A stretch of 64,000 nt of DNA from CAVVVS01 sp963751355 (GTDB lineage Bacteria; Bacteroidota; Ignavibacteria; Ignavibacteriales; Ignavibacteriaceae), in the NCBI GenBank assembly GCA_963751355.1, contig CAVVVS010000046.1:62001-126000 (forward strand), in the 5' to 3' direction. This document shows, piece by piece, positions 46,170-55,321 of this stretch. The position numbers and the translations under genes were made by a program. The number at the start of each line of letters is the position of its first letter. The stretch's first letter is position 1. Below the pieces are notes generated by a model that worked only from the letters and a program-made list of their open reading frames with translations, was not told the DNA's origin and searched no databases.

Positions 46170-46796
46170 TTACTCTATAGTAATAAATCTCTCTCTCGGA
46201 GTCATAGATATTCCGCAGCGTTTCGGAGCTTCACCGTCATAAGTATTTCCGCAGGTAGTACAAACCATATATTTTTTAGCAAGCTGATCTTCCTGGCTTG
46301 CATTTAATTTTTCAAGAGCATTTTTATATAGTGCTTTATGTTTCTTTTCAACCTGATATGCATAATTAAATGAAAGCATTGCAATATTTACTCCGCCGTC
46401 CTTAGCGGTTTTAATGAAGCTTGGATACATTGTAGCAACTTCGTATGATTCTCCGTTAATTGCATCCTGTAAATTTTCTTTAGTTGATTTTACTTCGTAC
46501 TCTGGATTAACTTTCCCCATGTTAGCACCCAATTGTCCTAATGCTGCTCTATGATTATTTGCATGCACGTGTTCTGCTTTTGATGCGGCTTCAAAAAGTA
46601 AAGCAATTCTATCGTGTCCTTCTTCTTTAGCCTTTTTAGAGTAAGCTGCATACTTTGCACTTGCGGTTGTTTCGCCTGTAATGGCAGATTTTAAATTATC
46701 GATGGTTGCTTTTTTAGCAGGGGGATTTGCGGCAAAGTTCAATCCGCTGATTATTAATGTTGTAATCAAAGCCAGTAATAGTGATTTGGTTTTCAT
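46170..46796 (-). CDS. Exported rubrerythrin-like protein with incomplete rubredoxin domain
   Basis: A 208-aa ferritin-like di-iron protein. Signal peptide MKTKSLLLALITTLIISG. The four-helix domain holds the ligands in GETTASAKYAAYSKKAKEEG, FEAASKAEHVHANNH, DAINGESYEVATMYP and YQVEKKHKALY, as in rubrerythrins. The C-terminal rubredoxin-like knuckle has CTTC, but the second half is RCGISMTPRERF where RCPxCGxPRxxF is expected, so only three of four cysteine ligands remain. Rubrerythrins reduce peroxide in the cytoplasm; export is unusual. The start is the Met at 46796 with AGGAG upstream. It follows the kinase gene by 126 nt. The altered knuckle may still bind iron or have lost the role. Confidence 0.87.
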   Translation of the reverse strand: MKTKSLLLALITTLIISGLNFAANPPAKKATIDNLKSAITGETTASAKYAAYSKKAKEEGHDRIALLFEAASKAEHVHANNHRAALGQLGANMGKVNPEYEVKSTKENLQDAINGESYEVATMYPSFIKTAKDGGVNIAMLSFNYAYQVEKKHKALYKNALEKLNASQEDQLAKKYMVCTTCGNTYDGEAPKRCGISMTPRERFITIE

Positions 46797-46922
46797 CTTT
46801 TTGTTACTCCTAATTATTGTTAAATAAATTAAAAATTGTTTCACTTCTAATTTACGTTGAGCAACCTAAAACCAACTTTAAAGAATTCTTAAAAAATGCT
46901 TAAAAATTTTAATTCGGGAAAA

Positions 46923-48305
46923 TTATTTTTCGAAATGAATATTAAAAGTTGTTCCTTCACCGGGATTACTTTCAACATTTAGTTTAATGTTTTGTAAATC
47001 GGCTAATTTTTTTACTATCGATAATCCGAGTCCGTTTCCTTCTACTTCGGAAGTCCTTGATTCATCGGCACGATAAAATCTATCGAATATTTTTTCAACC
47101 TGATTATTTGACATACCGATTCCATAATCTTTAATAAGGCAAATTACATTTGATGTATTTTGATTTATCGATATTTCAACCGGTTTGCCTTCGGCAGAAT
47201 ATTTAATTGAGTTTGAAATTATATTTGATAAAATCGCTTCCAGCATTGAACTGTCTGCGTTCACAATAATATCTTTATTTCCATCAAATAAAAATTTGAT
47301 TTTTCTTGATGGTGAATTTTCAAACTCGCGAGTCGCAACATTCATTATACTTTCGATTAAGTTTACTTTGGAAATGTTCGGTGTGACTTTACCGCTTTCA
47401 AATCTTGCCAGCATCAAAAGCTGGTCAACTAATTTCGACATCCTGTCGACTTCATCAAGACAGTATTTAATTTGTGCTTCGTAATGTTCAACTTCGCGGG
47501 GACGTCTTATCAAAACTTCGAGAGTCCCTTTTATTATCGCCAGCGGTGTTCTTAATTCGTGCGATGCATCAGATGTAAATTGTTTTTCTCTTAAAACCGC
47601 GTCTTCCAATCTGTTCAGTAAATCGTTTATTGTCGAAGTCAGTTTATAAATTTCATCTTTGTGTAATGGCAGTTCAATTCTCTTATCGATGCTTTCTTTA
47701 GTAATTTCTTCCGCGGTATTTATTACTTTATTAATAGGCGATATGCTTTTACCGGCAATAAATCGGGAGATTAAGAATAACACCAAAAGCACCAGCGGGA
47801 ATGCCGTAATAAGAACGAATCTTAAGTTCTCCAACACTAAAGCCGATTCTTCGAGCGGAATTGAAATAATAATGTAACCCAAAATTTTACCTGTTGGATT
47901 TTTAATCGGTATTTGTAATTGCCTTGTGGGTGAGCCCGAAAGTGATGTATTAAAATAAGTTTTCTTTTTTAATTCAGGATGAAATTCTAATCTGATTTTA
48001 TTTAAGTTTTTTGTCTGCTTTAATAAAACTCCGTTGGAATCTAAAACTTCTATAAAGATAGGATTAACTTCTATCTGCCCGTGCTCGCGTTCTCCCCATT
48101 CAAAAGGATTTGCAAAAATGAATTGCTTATTAAGAATTACAAGATTATTAAAAACTTCCTGCGATTCTGCATCCAAATCGGAATCAAGATGATGATAAAC
48201 AGTGTCGGATACAACCACGTAAATAGTAAAAAACAGAAGAAGAGTCATCACTGCGGTTGCAACAACATATAAAAGCGAAATCCGGTTTCGTAAACTTAAA
48301 TTCAT
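46923..48305 (-). CDS. HAMP-domain sensor histidine kinase
   Basis: A 460-aa inner-membrane kinase. TM1 about 8-29, a periplasmic sensor region to about 160 with no recognised fold, TM2 about 163-182, HAMP about 184-236. HisKA has SDASHELRTPLAIIKG (phospho-His in SHELRTP), and HATPase_c shows NIISNSIKYSAEG (N box), DYGIGMS (G1), NGLGLSIVKKLA (G2) and GEGTTFNIHF. It overlaps the response regulator stop by 4 nt (ATGA), so the pair is coupled. The layout resembles CusS/ArlS-type sensors. Signal unknown; linked exported di-iron and DUF2231 proteins hint at metal or redox stress. Confidence 0.92.
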   Translation of the reverse strand: MNLSLRNRISLLYVVATAVMTLLLFFTIYVVVSDTVYHHLDSDLDAESQEVFNNLVILNKQFIFANPFEWGEREHGQIEVNPIFIEVLDSNGVLLKQTKNLNKIRLEFHPELKKKTYFNTSLSGSPTRQLQIPIKNPTGKILGYIIISIPLEESALVLENLRFVLITAFPLVLLVLFLISRFIAGKSISPINKVINTAEEITKESIDKRIELPLHKDEIYKLTSTINDLLNRLEDAVLREKQFTSDASHELRTPLAIIKGTLEVLIRRPREVEHYEAQIKYCLDEVDRMSKLVDQLLMLARFESGKVTPNISKVNLIESIMNVATREFENSPSRKIKFLFDGNKDIIVNADSSMLEAILSNIISNSIKYSAEGKPVEISINQNTSNVICLIKDYGIGMSNNQVEKIFDRFYRADESRTSEVEGNGLGLSIVKKLADLQNIKLNVESNPGEGTTFNIHFEK

Positions 48306-48973
48306 TTTTCTTCTTTAACTATGTAACCAACTCCCCTAACGGTTTGTATTAAATTTTTGTTCCCGCTGAAGTTTAATTTTTTTCTTAAAAAGTTGATATA
48401 AACATCAATCACGGAAGTATCGGCATCAAAATGAATATCCCAAACATGCTCAATTATTCTTGTCCGCGTGCAGACTTTCCCTTTATTACGAATCAAATAT
48501 TCGAGCAAAGCAAATTCTTTTTGGGTAAGAATGACTTCATCTCCATCCTTAAAAACTTGATGCGTATTCAAATCCATTTCAATATTATTAAGTGTTAGTT
48601 TTGAAGTTTCGCCTTCCTTAGTACGCAACTGAACTCTTATCCGCGCGAGAAGTTCACTGAATTCAAACGGCTTTTTAATGTAATCATTAGCGCCGGCTTC
48701 AAGTCCGAAAACCGTATCGTTAACAGTATCTTTAGCCGTTAAAAATATGATTGGAATTGAAGTATTGTCTTTTCTTATTTGTCTGCAAACCTCAATACCG
48801 CTGATGCCGGGAATCATCCAATCGAGCAAAATTAAATCATAATCGTTTATCTGTGCAAATTCCAGTCCTTTTATTCCGTCATTCGCAACATCAACGGCAA
48901 ATGATTCTTCTTCCAAACCGGTTTTCAAAAAGTTGGCGATTCCCTTTTCATCTTCCACAACAAGAATACGCAT
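48302..48973 (-). CDS. OmpR/PhoB-type response regulator
   Basis: A 223-aa regulator. Receiver 1-115 with acidic pair VVEDEKG, phospho-acceptor Asp in LILLDWMIPG, Thr in IIFLTAKD and Lys in YIKKPFEF. C-terminal winged helix 125-222 (LTQKEFALLEYLIRNKGKVCTR, VIDVYINFLRKKL, IQTVRGVGYIV). All receiver residues are intact. AAGGAG lies 12 nt before the ATG. It overlaps the kinase gene and is preceded by the DUF2231 gene by 16 nt, so the three may be one operon controlling itself and the rubrerythrin-like gene. Confidence 0.94.
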   Translation of the reverse strand: MRILVVEDEKGIANFLKTGLEEESFAVDVANDGIKGLEFAQINDYDLILLDWMIPGISGIEVCRQIRKDNTSIPIIFLTAKDTVNDTVFGLEAGANDYIKKPFEFSELLARIRVQLRTKEGETSKLTLNNIEMDLNTHQVFKDGDEVILTQKEFALLEYLIRNKGKVCTRTRIIEHVWDIHFDADTSVIDVYINFLRKKLNFSGNKNLIQTVRGVGYIVKEEK

Positions 48974-48989
48974 TTATAAATATTTCTCC

Positions 48990-49529
48990 TTAATCTTTAT
49001 CGGAATGTATTTCTTCTCCGTTAGTTTGCGGAGTTATGTTAAGCGCTTCATCGGAGTTGTTAATAGTATCGTTATTAAATGTAGCACCCAGATTAAACTG
49101 TACGCCGGCCGCATGTTTGAATACTAATTCGCCGCCGTAATATCCGGTTCGCGCAATTGAAAGAACACCGATAAAAAATACCACAATCGCTAACCATTGA
49201 AAAACTCCGGTATATTTTTTTGTCATTACAAAAGCGATGCGAATTAAAGCCGCGGCAATCATAATCCACAATGATAATTCGGCTGCTTCTTCATGAAGTT
49301 CTATTGCTTGTTTAAGCGGTCCTGCTTCAGTAATTCCGTCGCCGGCAAGATTCCCCGAAATATATGCAGCAACTACCCCTAACGTTCCTAAAATTAATAA
49401 ATAAAAACCTGCATTCCTAAAAAAGTCTTTTTTAAACGCTGCGCCTGCCAAGTCAAAAAGAAATCCGATTATAAGCAAAGCAATCGGAAAGTGGACAATC
49501 ATTGGATGTATGTGTGTTGTATCAAACAT
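48990..49529 (-). CDS. DUF2231 integral membrane protein
   Basis: A 179-aa inner-membrane protein. MFDTTHIHPMIVHFPIALLIIGFLFDL is the DUF2231 signature, with conserved histidines at the periplasmic edge of helix 1 that could bind heme or metal. Four membrane helices are visible, ending near residue 125, then a soluble tail. The start is the Met at 49529 with AAAGGAG 7 nt upstream; nine extra codons of the longer frame are dropped. First gene of the set with the response regulator and kinase. Family function is unknown; redox or metal roles are often proposed. Confidence 0.88.
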   Translation of the reverse strand: MFDTTHIHPMIVHFPIALLIIGFLFDLAGAAFKKDFFRNAGFYLLILGTLGVVAAYISGNLAGDGITEAGPLKQAIELHEEAAELSLWIMIAAALIRIAFVMTKKYTGVFQWLAIVVFFIGVLSIARTGYYGGELVFKHAAGVQFNLGATFNNDTINNSDEALNITPQTNGEEIHSDKD

Positions 49530-49648
49530 AGTTTTCTCCTTTTTTAATTCAAACATACACTTGGGAGTCTTAAATTTATCTAAGTCAATTCTTAAAATTT
49601 TCTTAAAATTGAAATTTTGTGATGTTTGGGGATTGCGGGTATTTATGT

Positions 49649-49731
49649 AACTCTCTCAGAGTTAAAAATATTTGTTGCTTTTGGTTTCCAGGGGCGTTGC
49701 CACTGCTTTAATATCTTTCTCCTTCGGAGAA
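49649..49731. repeat. Pair of short hairpins in intergenic DNA
   Basis: AACTCT-CTC-AGAGTT (49649-49663) and TTCTCC-TTC-GGAGAA (49717-49731) flank GGGGCGTTGCC. This looks like a dispersed intergenic repeat of the kind found in many Bacteroidota genomes. The rest of the roughly 520-base gap between the DUF2231 gene and the methyltransferase gene shows nothing else recognisable. Confidence 0.4.
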
Positions 49732-50055
49732 GTGGTTATCATAAAGACAACCAAATAATTAAAACTTTGTCACGAAATGGTCACTTACAACCTATAAATT
49801 AATATAGATTTCAATTTGTTAAAGCGACATCAAATATATTCCGTTAAGAAATTATTTACTTATTACTTTTACATTATATATAACTAGTCATTTCAACCGG
49901 ATGGAGAAATCTCTTGTATTGAAAATTCCCCTCGTTATCCTTATGTACTATTGAAGCTAGGAAGAATTAATTTTATTGTAAAGAATAATTCTATTTTAAC
50001 TATTCATTTCATTTCTTACCTTGATTTATTGAAAACCAACCTCCCGAAAGATAAA

Positions 50056-50847
50056 ATGAAAAAATACAAATGGAACGCTCAGGAATATTCACAGTTTTCC
50101 TCTTCACAGCAATTATGGGCAAGAGAGACTATAGCAAAGTTAAACCTTCATCCTAAAGAACATATTTTAGACATCGGCTGCGGCGACGGGAAGGTAACCG
50201 CCGAAATTGCACTTCAGGTTCCCAATGGTTCGGTAACCGGAGTGGATAATTCGGAATCTATGATTGAGCTTGCTCAGATAAAATACCCTTCCAAAATCTA
50301 TTTTAATCTTACTTTTCAACTTGTTGATGCAAAAAATCTAAATTTCAATGAACAGTTTGATGCGGTGGTTTCAAACGCCGCGCTCCATTGGGTTGACGAT
50401 CATGTTAAAGTCTTAACCGGAATTTACAAAAGTTTGATACCCGGAGGCAGGCTTCTGCTTCAAATGGGCGGTAAAGGAAATGTTGAAGAAGTAATTACCG
50501 TTTTTAATGAAATGATCACTCTTCCGGAATGGAAGGAGTATTTTAGCGGTGTGAAATTCCCTTATTATTTCTTCAGTGTAAACGAGTATCAAGATTTTGT
50601 CTCTCATGCAGGCTTCAAGTCTGCAAATATAAAATTAGTTGAAAAAGATATGAAGCACGAAGGTGAAGAAGGAATGAAAGGGTGGATAAAAACAACCTGG
50701 CTACCTTATACTCAAAGGGTCCCGGAAAAAGATAGGAATAATTTTATAAACGAAGCATTTAAGTTGTATGCAAAAAAATTTCCAGCCGACAGCGACGGAA
50801 CTTTCCATGTAACGGCAAAACGTCTTTTGGTTGAAGCCCGCAAGTGA
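50056..50847 (+). CDS. SAM-dependent methyltransferase, trans-aconitate methyltransferase-like
   Basis: A 263-aa class I methyltransferase. MKKYKWNAQEYSQFSSSQQLWARETI opens like Tam-type enzymes. Motif I is ILDIGCGDGKVTAEIA, the acidic residue is in GVDNSESM, then NAALHWVDDH and LIPGGRLLLQMGG. Substrate is unresolved: trans-aconitate or another small acid is possible. The start is the ATG at 50056; an earlier TTG-initiated frame adds 35 residues of non-conserved sequence. It stands alone, followed by a 231-nt gap with no recognised feature before the large T9SS gene. Confidence 0.85.
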   Translation: MKKYKWNAQEYSQFSSSQQLWARETIAKLNLHPKEHILDIGCGDGKVTAEIALQVPNGSVTGVDNSESMIELAQIKYPSKIYFNLTFQLVDAKNLNFNEQFDAVVSNAALHWVDDHVKVLTGIYKSLIPGGRLLLQMGGKGNVEEVITVFNEMITLPEWKEYFSGVKFPYYFFSVNEYQDFVSHAGFKSANIKLVEKDMKHEGEEGMKGWIKTTWLPYTQRVPEKDRNNFINEAFKLYAKKFPADSDGTFHVTAKRLLVEARK

Positions 50848-51078
50848 AAAGTCTTACGCCTGCTCCTAATCATAATCTTACTCTCTACCTTCCCGGATTC
50901 GATTAAGCACAAAGACCGAATTGAATAATTAATTTAATGAGAAAATGATTTTCATTTTATTAATTTTATTATTATTATCAAAAAGCGGATATACTCTTTA
51001 AAACTCAGAAATATTTTATTCTTTCATTCTCTCTATTAGCGGACATAGAAATAATATCTAAAATAAAAAGAGGCAATC

Positions 51079-54000
51079 ATGAAAAAAGCATTATACTGCT
51101 CTGCTGTATTCTTTTTTCTTACATTTAATTTATTTAGCCAGACTCAAAAACCTCAAGACCCGTTCTTAGGCCACCACAAACTCGGCAGTTCCGATGAGCT
51201 TTCACTTGTCTGGCATTCCGGCGGTAATGTACCTTTAAAACACCAAATCTACAGATATGGAGGCAACGGAGCCGGTAATTATATGGATTCTTCTGCAGTT
51301 GCTACTGATACAAATTCTGTGATATCAAATCAAAACAGAATTGATGCAATTACAGGCGATTTTACCGGTAACGGGTTAGATAACCTGGTTATAGCAGAAG
51401 AAGGTTATAATAATTCAATAAAAATTATTGTCCCGAAAATTGATAAAAATACTTTGAAATGGACAAGCGAAAGTATATTAACTCTTTCTAATGTTTTGTA
51501 TCCGAATCCTCTTAATTATAAGGCTGTACGGTTTAGAATGATTAAAGGATATTTTGATCAAAGCCAAGCCCCCGAAATAGCTATTGCATACTGGAATAAA
51601 GAGGCGGCTATTCAAATCACCTTGCTTAAAATTGATCCTTCTACTTTAATGCCGTCTGTTCTTGCGACAATTGCCGATGTACATATGGATACTACTTCGT
51701 ATTCCTCCGGATTGTATGATATTGCTGCAGGAGATTTTAACGGGAATGGAAGAGATGAGATTGTTCTTGTTTCTTATTCCTCTTCAAACGGCTGGGCAAT
51801 TTCAGCTAAGATTTATGATATTGAAAATAACAACGGAACTTATTCTATTGTACCAAAAGTCAACAAAAGTAATTTTTTTACTTCGAGCGATTATTTCGAT
51901 CCGTACCATACAGTTAATGAAATTGATGTTGCAGCAGGAAATTTTAACAGCAAAACTATAGCAAACCAATTTGTAGTCGATTTTGTACTTCAAAGATCAG
52001 GTTCGGAAACTTACGATTATTTATTACCTGCTTCAGTTACAACCGGCTTAGATACAATTAACGTGAATTATAATAATCTACATATGGTAAAGTTAACTCT
52101 TGGGACTTCTGTTATACCGATAAATATTAAAACAGGCGATATAACACATAACGGCAACGATGAAGTAGTTACTTATGCCGGCGGTAGTATTTCTATATAT
52201 ACACTTGATGATACTCTAAATATTTCAGGTGGCGGCGGAAACTATGTGAATATTCCGGATCTTTCAGTTCATACAGCCCTTGTTTTGGAAGATTTAAATG
52301 CCAGCCCGACAGATTCCATATGGACACCTGAAATTGCTTGTATGTCCGCTACAGAATGGGAGCCGGATAGCGGACCCTGGTATTCCACTTTCACAATCAA
52401 TGTTTTTGAACCGGTAGTAGATGCAAACGGAGTTATTACATCAGTAAATAAAAGAGCTTCAATGACTGTAGATTCAATTGTTACAAACAATACGGAATAT
52501 TACTGGGCACTTACTGCAGGCGATTTCGACGGTAAAAGCATTAGGCTTGGTGATCCTACCTATTACCATGTTACAAATATTGTTCAGCCGTTGGTTATAC
52601 TAAATGCACCCCCGACTCATTTCGATGTTTTTAACGATACAAGTTTTGATGTCACCAACAGTTACAATGGTCAGACTTCTAATTTCTATTCGGATTATTA
52701 CACAACAACTCAAACGGATTTTCAAATGCAAACTGAACTCCACACTGGGTGGACTGTCGGTGGAAGTGCTTCGGGGACTTTTGTCATACCCGGATTAGAA
52801 ATTCCCGTTACAGCAAAAGTAAATGCAGATTACGGGCACAACTTTTCAAAAGTATCATCAAGCTCACAAAGTTTTACAATAAAACAAAGTACACGCGCCA
52901 GCAATGATGATTATATTTATGCAATGGTTGTTGATTATGATGTTTGGGAATACCCGGTATATTCTAACAATGTACTGGAGGGCTACACTTTGGTAACTTC
53001 TCCCAAATTACAGCGAAGGGACTGGTTTCCGAGTAAAAGCCCCGAAGGAGATGCATATATCCCCAATCATGAAGTAGGAAATATATTGTCCTATAAACAA
53101 ATCACAAATCCATCTGATAACTCCAGTCTTTCCCAGTCAATAAGATGGAGCACTTCGGATGCAGTAACTCTGGATGTTAATTCAGGCGCTAGGTATGATT
53201 GGTCGCTGGAAAAACAGACAAGTAATCAAACCACTACGACTAATGAAGCAAAGATTGATGCAGGTGCTTCACTTGGTTTTGAAGTTCCTATTCCTTTTAT
53301 TCCCAACTTTGAAATACACGGTAATTATTCTCATGATTCTATTTCAACTGTTACAAATACAGTAACCTATACACAAGGATTGGATGTCCATCTTGGGCCG
53401 ATAAATCCGGGTATACCCGGCGGCGGATATTATACGGTTACTCCTTATGCGTATTGGGCTAGAGATGGTGCACTTGTTTTGGATTATGCAGTTAATCCAG
53501 GTGCGGCAAACGCAAATGAACCTGAGACGTGGTGGCAGCAAAGATATGCTCATGCATCCGATCCGGCATTAATTCTTCCCTGGAGGTTAGATAATGATAA
53601 GGGGTATAATTATTCTGCCGATAAACTTCAGCAAACTAAAGAAATGATATTTAATCCTGAAAATCCGGGTAAAGGGGATACGGTTAATATTCAAGTTAGG
53701 ATACATAATTATAGTTTAATTTCGACTCCTCAACCCGTTCAAGCTAAATTTTATGTCGGTGATCCTGCAAATGGGGGAACATTAATTCAAAGTTTAAGCG
53801 GCAAATCTATATTCGCTACTAGTGATTTTATTGCAGCACGCGGCAATCAGATAATCAGCTTTGATTGGAAAATACCAGATAATACGCGGGATAACCCAAG
53901 GATTTATGTTGTGCTCAATCCGAATAATTCATTTACCGAAATACATGAAAGCAATAACACCGGATGGAAGGTGTTAAAATACAACGGAAGTTCGACGGGA

Positions 54001-54288
54001 ATTAATGACCGGCAAATTAATCCTTCTAATTTTAATTTAAGCCAGAATTATCCTAATCCTTTTAATCCCACGACGACGATAGAGTATACTATTCCAAATT
54101 CCGAATTTGTTATTATAAAAGTATACGATATTCTTGGTAGAGAAATACAAACGCTGGTTAATCGTCAGATGCTGTCTGGAACTCATAAAATAGTTTTTAA
54201 CGGCAGCCGACTGGCAAGCGGAGTTTATTTCTATAGGATTAAAGCAGGAAGTTTCACTAAGGCTAAAAAACTTTTACTGTTGAAATAA
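51079..54288 (+). CDS. T9SS-exported protein with FG-GAP-like, amphipathic-strand and CARDB modules
   Basis: A 1069-aa exported protein. Signal peptide MKKALYCSAVFFFLTFNLFSQ. Residues about 80-500 carry FG-GAP/VCBS-like blades (ITGDFTGNGLDNLVIAEEG, AAGDFNGNGRDEIVLVSY, TGDITHNGNDEVVTYAGG). Residues about 540-615 and 705-775 are two related Ser/Thr-rich alternating stretches, each with a Gly-rich turn and a short hydrophobic tongue (GTFVIPGLEIPV; GFEVPIPFIPNF), resembling beta-hairpins of pore-forming proteins. A CARDB-like domain spans about 860-965, and a T9SS type A sorting domain about 988-1069 (QNYPNPFNPTTT, GVYFYRI). AGAGGC lies before the ATG. Role unknown; surface toxin, adhesin or glycan binder are options. 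Confidence 0.85.
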   Translation: MKKALYCSAVFFFLTFNLFSQTQKPQDPFLGHHKLGSSDELSLVWHSGGNVPLKHQIYRYGGNGAGNYMDSSAVATDTNSVISNQNRIDAITGDFTGNGLDNLVIAEEGYNNSIKIIVPKIDKNTLKWTSESILTLSNVLYPNPLNYKAVRFRMIKGYFDQSQAPEIAIAYWNKEAAIQITLLKIDPSTLMPSVLATIADVHMDTTSYSSGLYDIAAGDFNGNGRDEIVLVSYSSSNGWAISAKIYDIENNNGTYSIVPKVNKSNFFTSSDYFDPYHTVNEIDVAAGNFNSKTIANQFVVDFVLQRSGSETYDYLLPASVTTGLDTINVNYNNLHMVKLTLGTSVIPINIKTGDITHNGNDEVVTYAGGSISIYTLDDTLNISGGGGNYVNIPDLSVHTALVLEDLNASPTDSIWTPEIACMSATEWEPDSGPWYSTFTINVFEPVVDANGVITSVNKRASMTVDSIVTNNTEYYWALTAGDFDGKSIRLGDPTYYHVTNIVQPLVILNAPPTHFDVFNDTSFDVTNSYNGQTSNFYSDYYTTTQTDFQMQTELHTGWTVGGSASGTFVIPGLEIPVTAKVNADYGHNFSKVSSSSQSFTIKQSTRASNDDYIYAMVVDYDVWEYPVYSNNVLEGYTLVTSPKLQRRDWFPSKSPEGDAYIPNHEVGNILSYKQITNPSDNSSLSQSIRWSTSDAVTLDVNSGARYDWSLEKQTSNQTTTTNEAKIDAGASLGFEVPIPFIPNFEIHGNYSHDSISTVTNTVTYTQGLDVHLGPINPGIPGGGYYTVTPYAYWARDGALVLDYAVNPGAANANEPETWWQQRYAHASDPALILPWRLDNDKGYNYSADKLQQTKEMIFNPENPGKGDTVNIQVRIHNYSLISTPQPVQAKFYVGDPANGGTLIQSLSGKSIFATSDFIAARGNQIISFDWKIPDNTRDNPRIYVVLNPNNSFTEIHESNNTGWKVLKYNGSSTGINDRQINPSNFNLSQNYPNPFNPTTTIEYTIPNSEFVIIKVYDILGREIQTLVNRQMLSGTHKIVFNGSRLASGVYFYRIKAGSFTKAKKLLLLK

Positions 54289-54364
54289 GTTTGGTACTAT
54301 ATAAATATTGTTCTACTCGTTTTCACGCATAATGAAGTTGACCGGCAAGTTGAACAAGAGTTTT

Positions 54365-54392
54365 GAAGCATGCCTGCATGAAGGCATGCTTC
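54365..54392 (+). terminator. Hairpin after the T9SS gene
   Basis: GAAGCATGCC and GGCATGCTTC form a perfect 10-bp stem with an 8-nt loop, 76 nt past the stop of the plus-strand T9SS gene. The flank is AT-rich but has no long T-run. It lies between two convergent units and could serve both. Confidence 0.55.
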
Positions 54393-54457
54393 TGAAAATT
54401 TATACTTGAGAATTAAAAATCTCTATTGAAGAAATTTGAATACTATATGGTTTTTCA

Positions 54458-55193
54458 TTACAATTCATCAATTTCTCTTGGGACCGCAATCTTTTCAGGA
54501 GGACCTTGCTGAAACTGCAGCTTTGAGAAACCTTCCTGATTCAACAATACATTAAGTTTTTTAATGTCATTTGATTTTAACTGCAGCCATTCTTCGTCGA
54601 CACTCATTAATTTTTTATTCATAAGATCAAAACCCGTCATCATTTGCTTTGTTGGTTCCCTGTCGGCACTTAATACAGGTCTCTCCAAACTAGCAATATT
54701 TATAGCTTGCAGAGATTTTTCATATTTATTTATTTTTTCTTGAAGGTTTTTAATTTTAGATTTTAAACTGCTGCTGATTTTTTTATCATTTTCCAGCTTA
54801 TATAATTGAGCATTTATGGTGTCAGCCGTTTTCGTAAGTTGATAGTGCTCCGATGCAGCATTCCATATTTTTATTGCAAGATTTAATTGATCGTTCAATG
54901 CCTCTTTTGAAACCTTTACCCGCGGATCCATTTTTACATTTAACGGCTGAGAGTACGTTTTCCCGCCGACGGTAAGCTTGACCGTATATTTACCTGGTAA
55001 TACCATCGGTCCCTGAGGTTCTATTACCGTTCCTTTTCCGGCAATCGCCGCAAAACCGTAGCCGTGATGCTTCACCTGAACAAGAGGATATCTAAGATTC
55101 CAGGTAAAACGATTCAAACCTGCATGAGTTGTTAACGGATGAAACTGAGGAAGCCACTCTCTCATAAAGTAAGGCTGTTCGAGTACCGGTACA
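54458..55193 (-). pseudogene. 3' fragment of a BNR-propeller gene (duplicated)
   Basis: The minus strand encodes about 235 residues, from EWLPQFHPLTTHAG to the stop, that match the C-terminal end of the propeller gene at 62681-64000 with roughly 87% identity by my count. DNA similarity stops abruptly just after GAGTACCGGTACA at 55193, where the longer copy continues into the propeller. So 5' sequence is missing and no ribosome site or signal remains. It marks an old duplication cut by a rearrangement. A short frame from the Met at 55165 is open but unlikely to be expressed. Confidence 0.8.
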
Positions 55194-55266
55194 CAAGTAG
55201 GATTAAGCTTAAGACCAAGACACTATGGTAGGTTATATGAGCTTACTAATCATGTTGTAAACAATG

Positions 55267-55289
55267 GGCGGAAAGCAATTCTTCCCGCC
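55267..55289 (-). terminator. Hairpin after subtilase gene
   Basis: On the minus strand GGCGGGAA pairs with TTTCCGCC (one G-T pair), loop about 7 nt, starting 32 nt past the subtilase stop. The T-run after it is poor, so it is a moderate terminator candidate. Confidence 0.45.
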
Positions 55290-55321
55290 GCTTTGTTAAA
55301 TTATACGAATATCATAAATTA

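Noticed and set aside
49951..50055. TTG-initiated N-terminal extension of the methyltransferase gene
   Set aside because: The 35 added residues are not conserved-looking and the ATG at 50056 starts the family's usual N-terminus.
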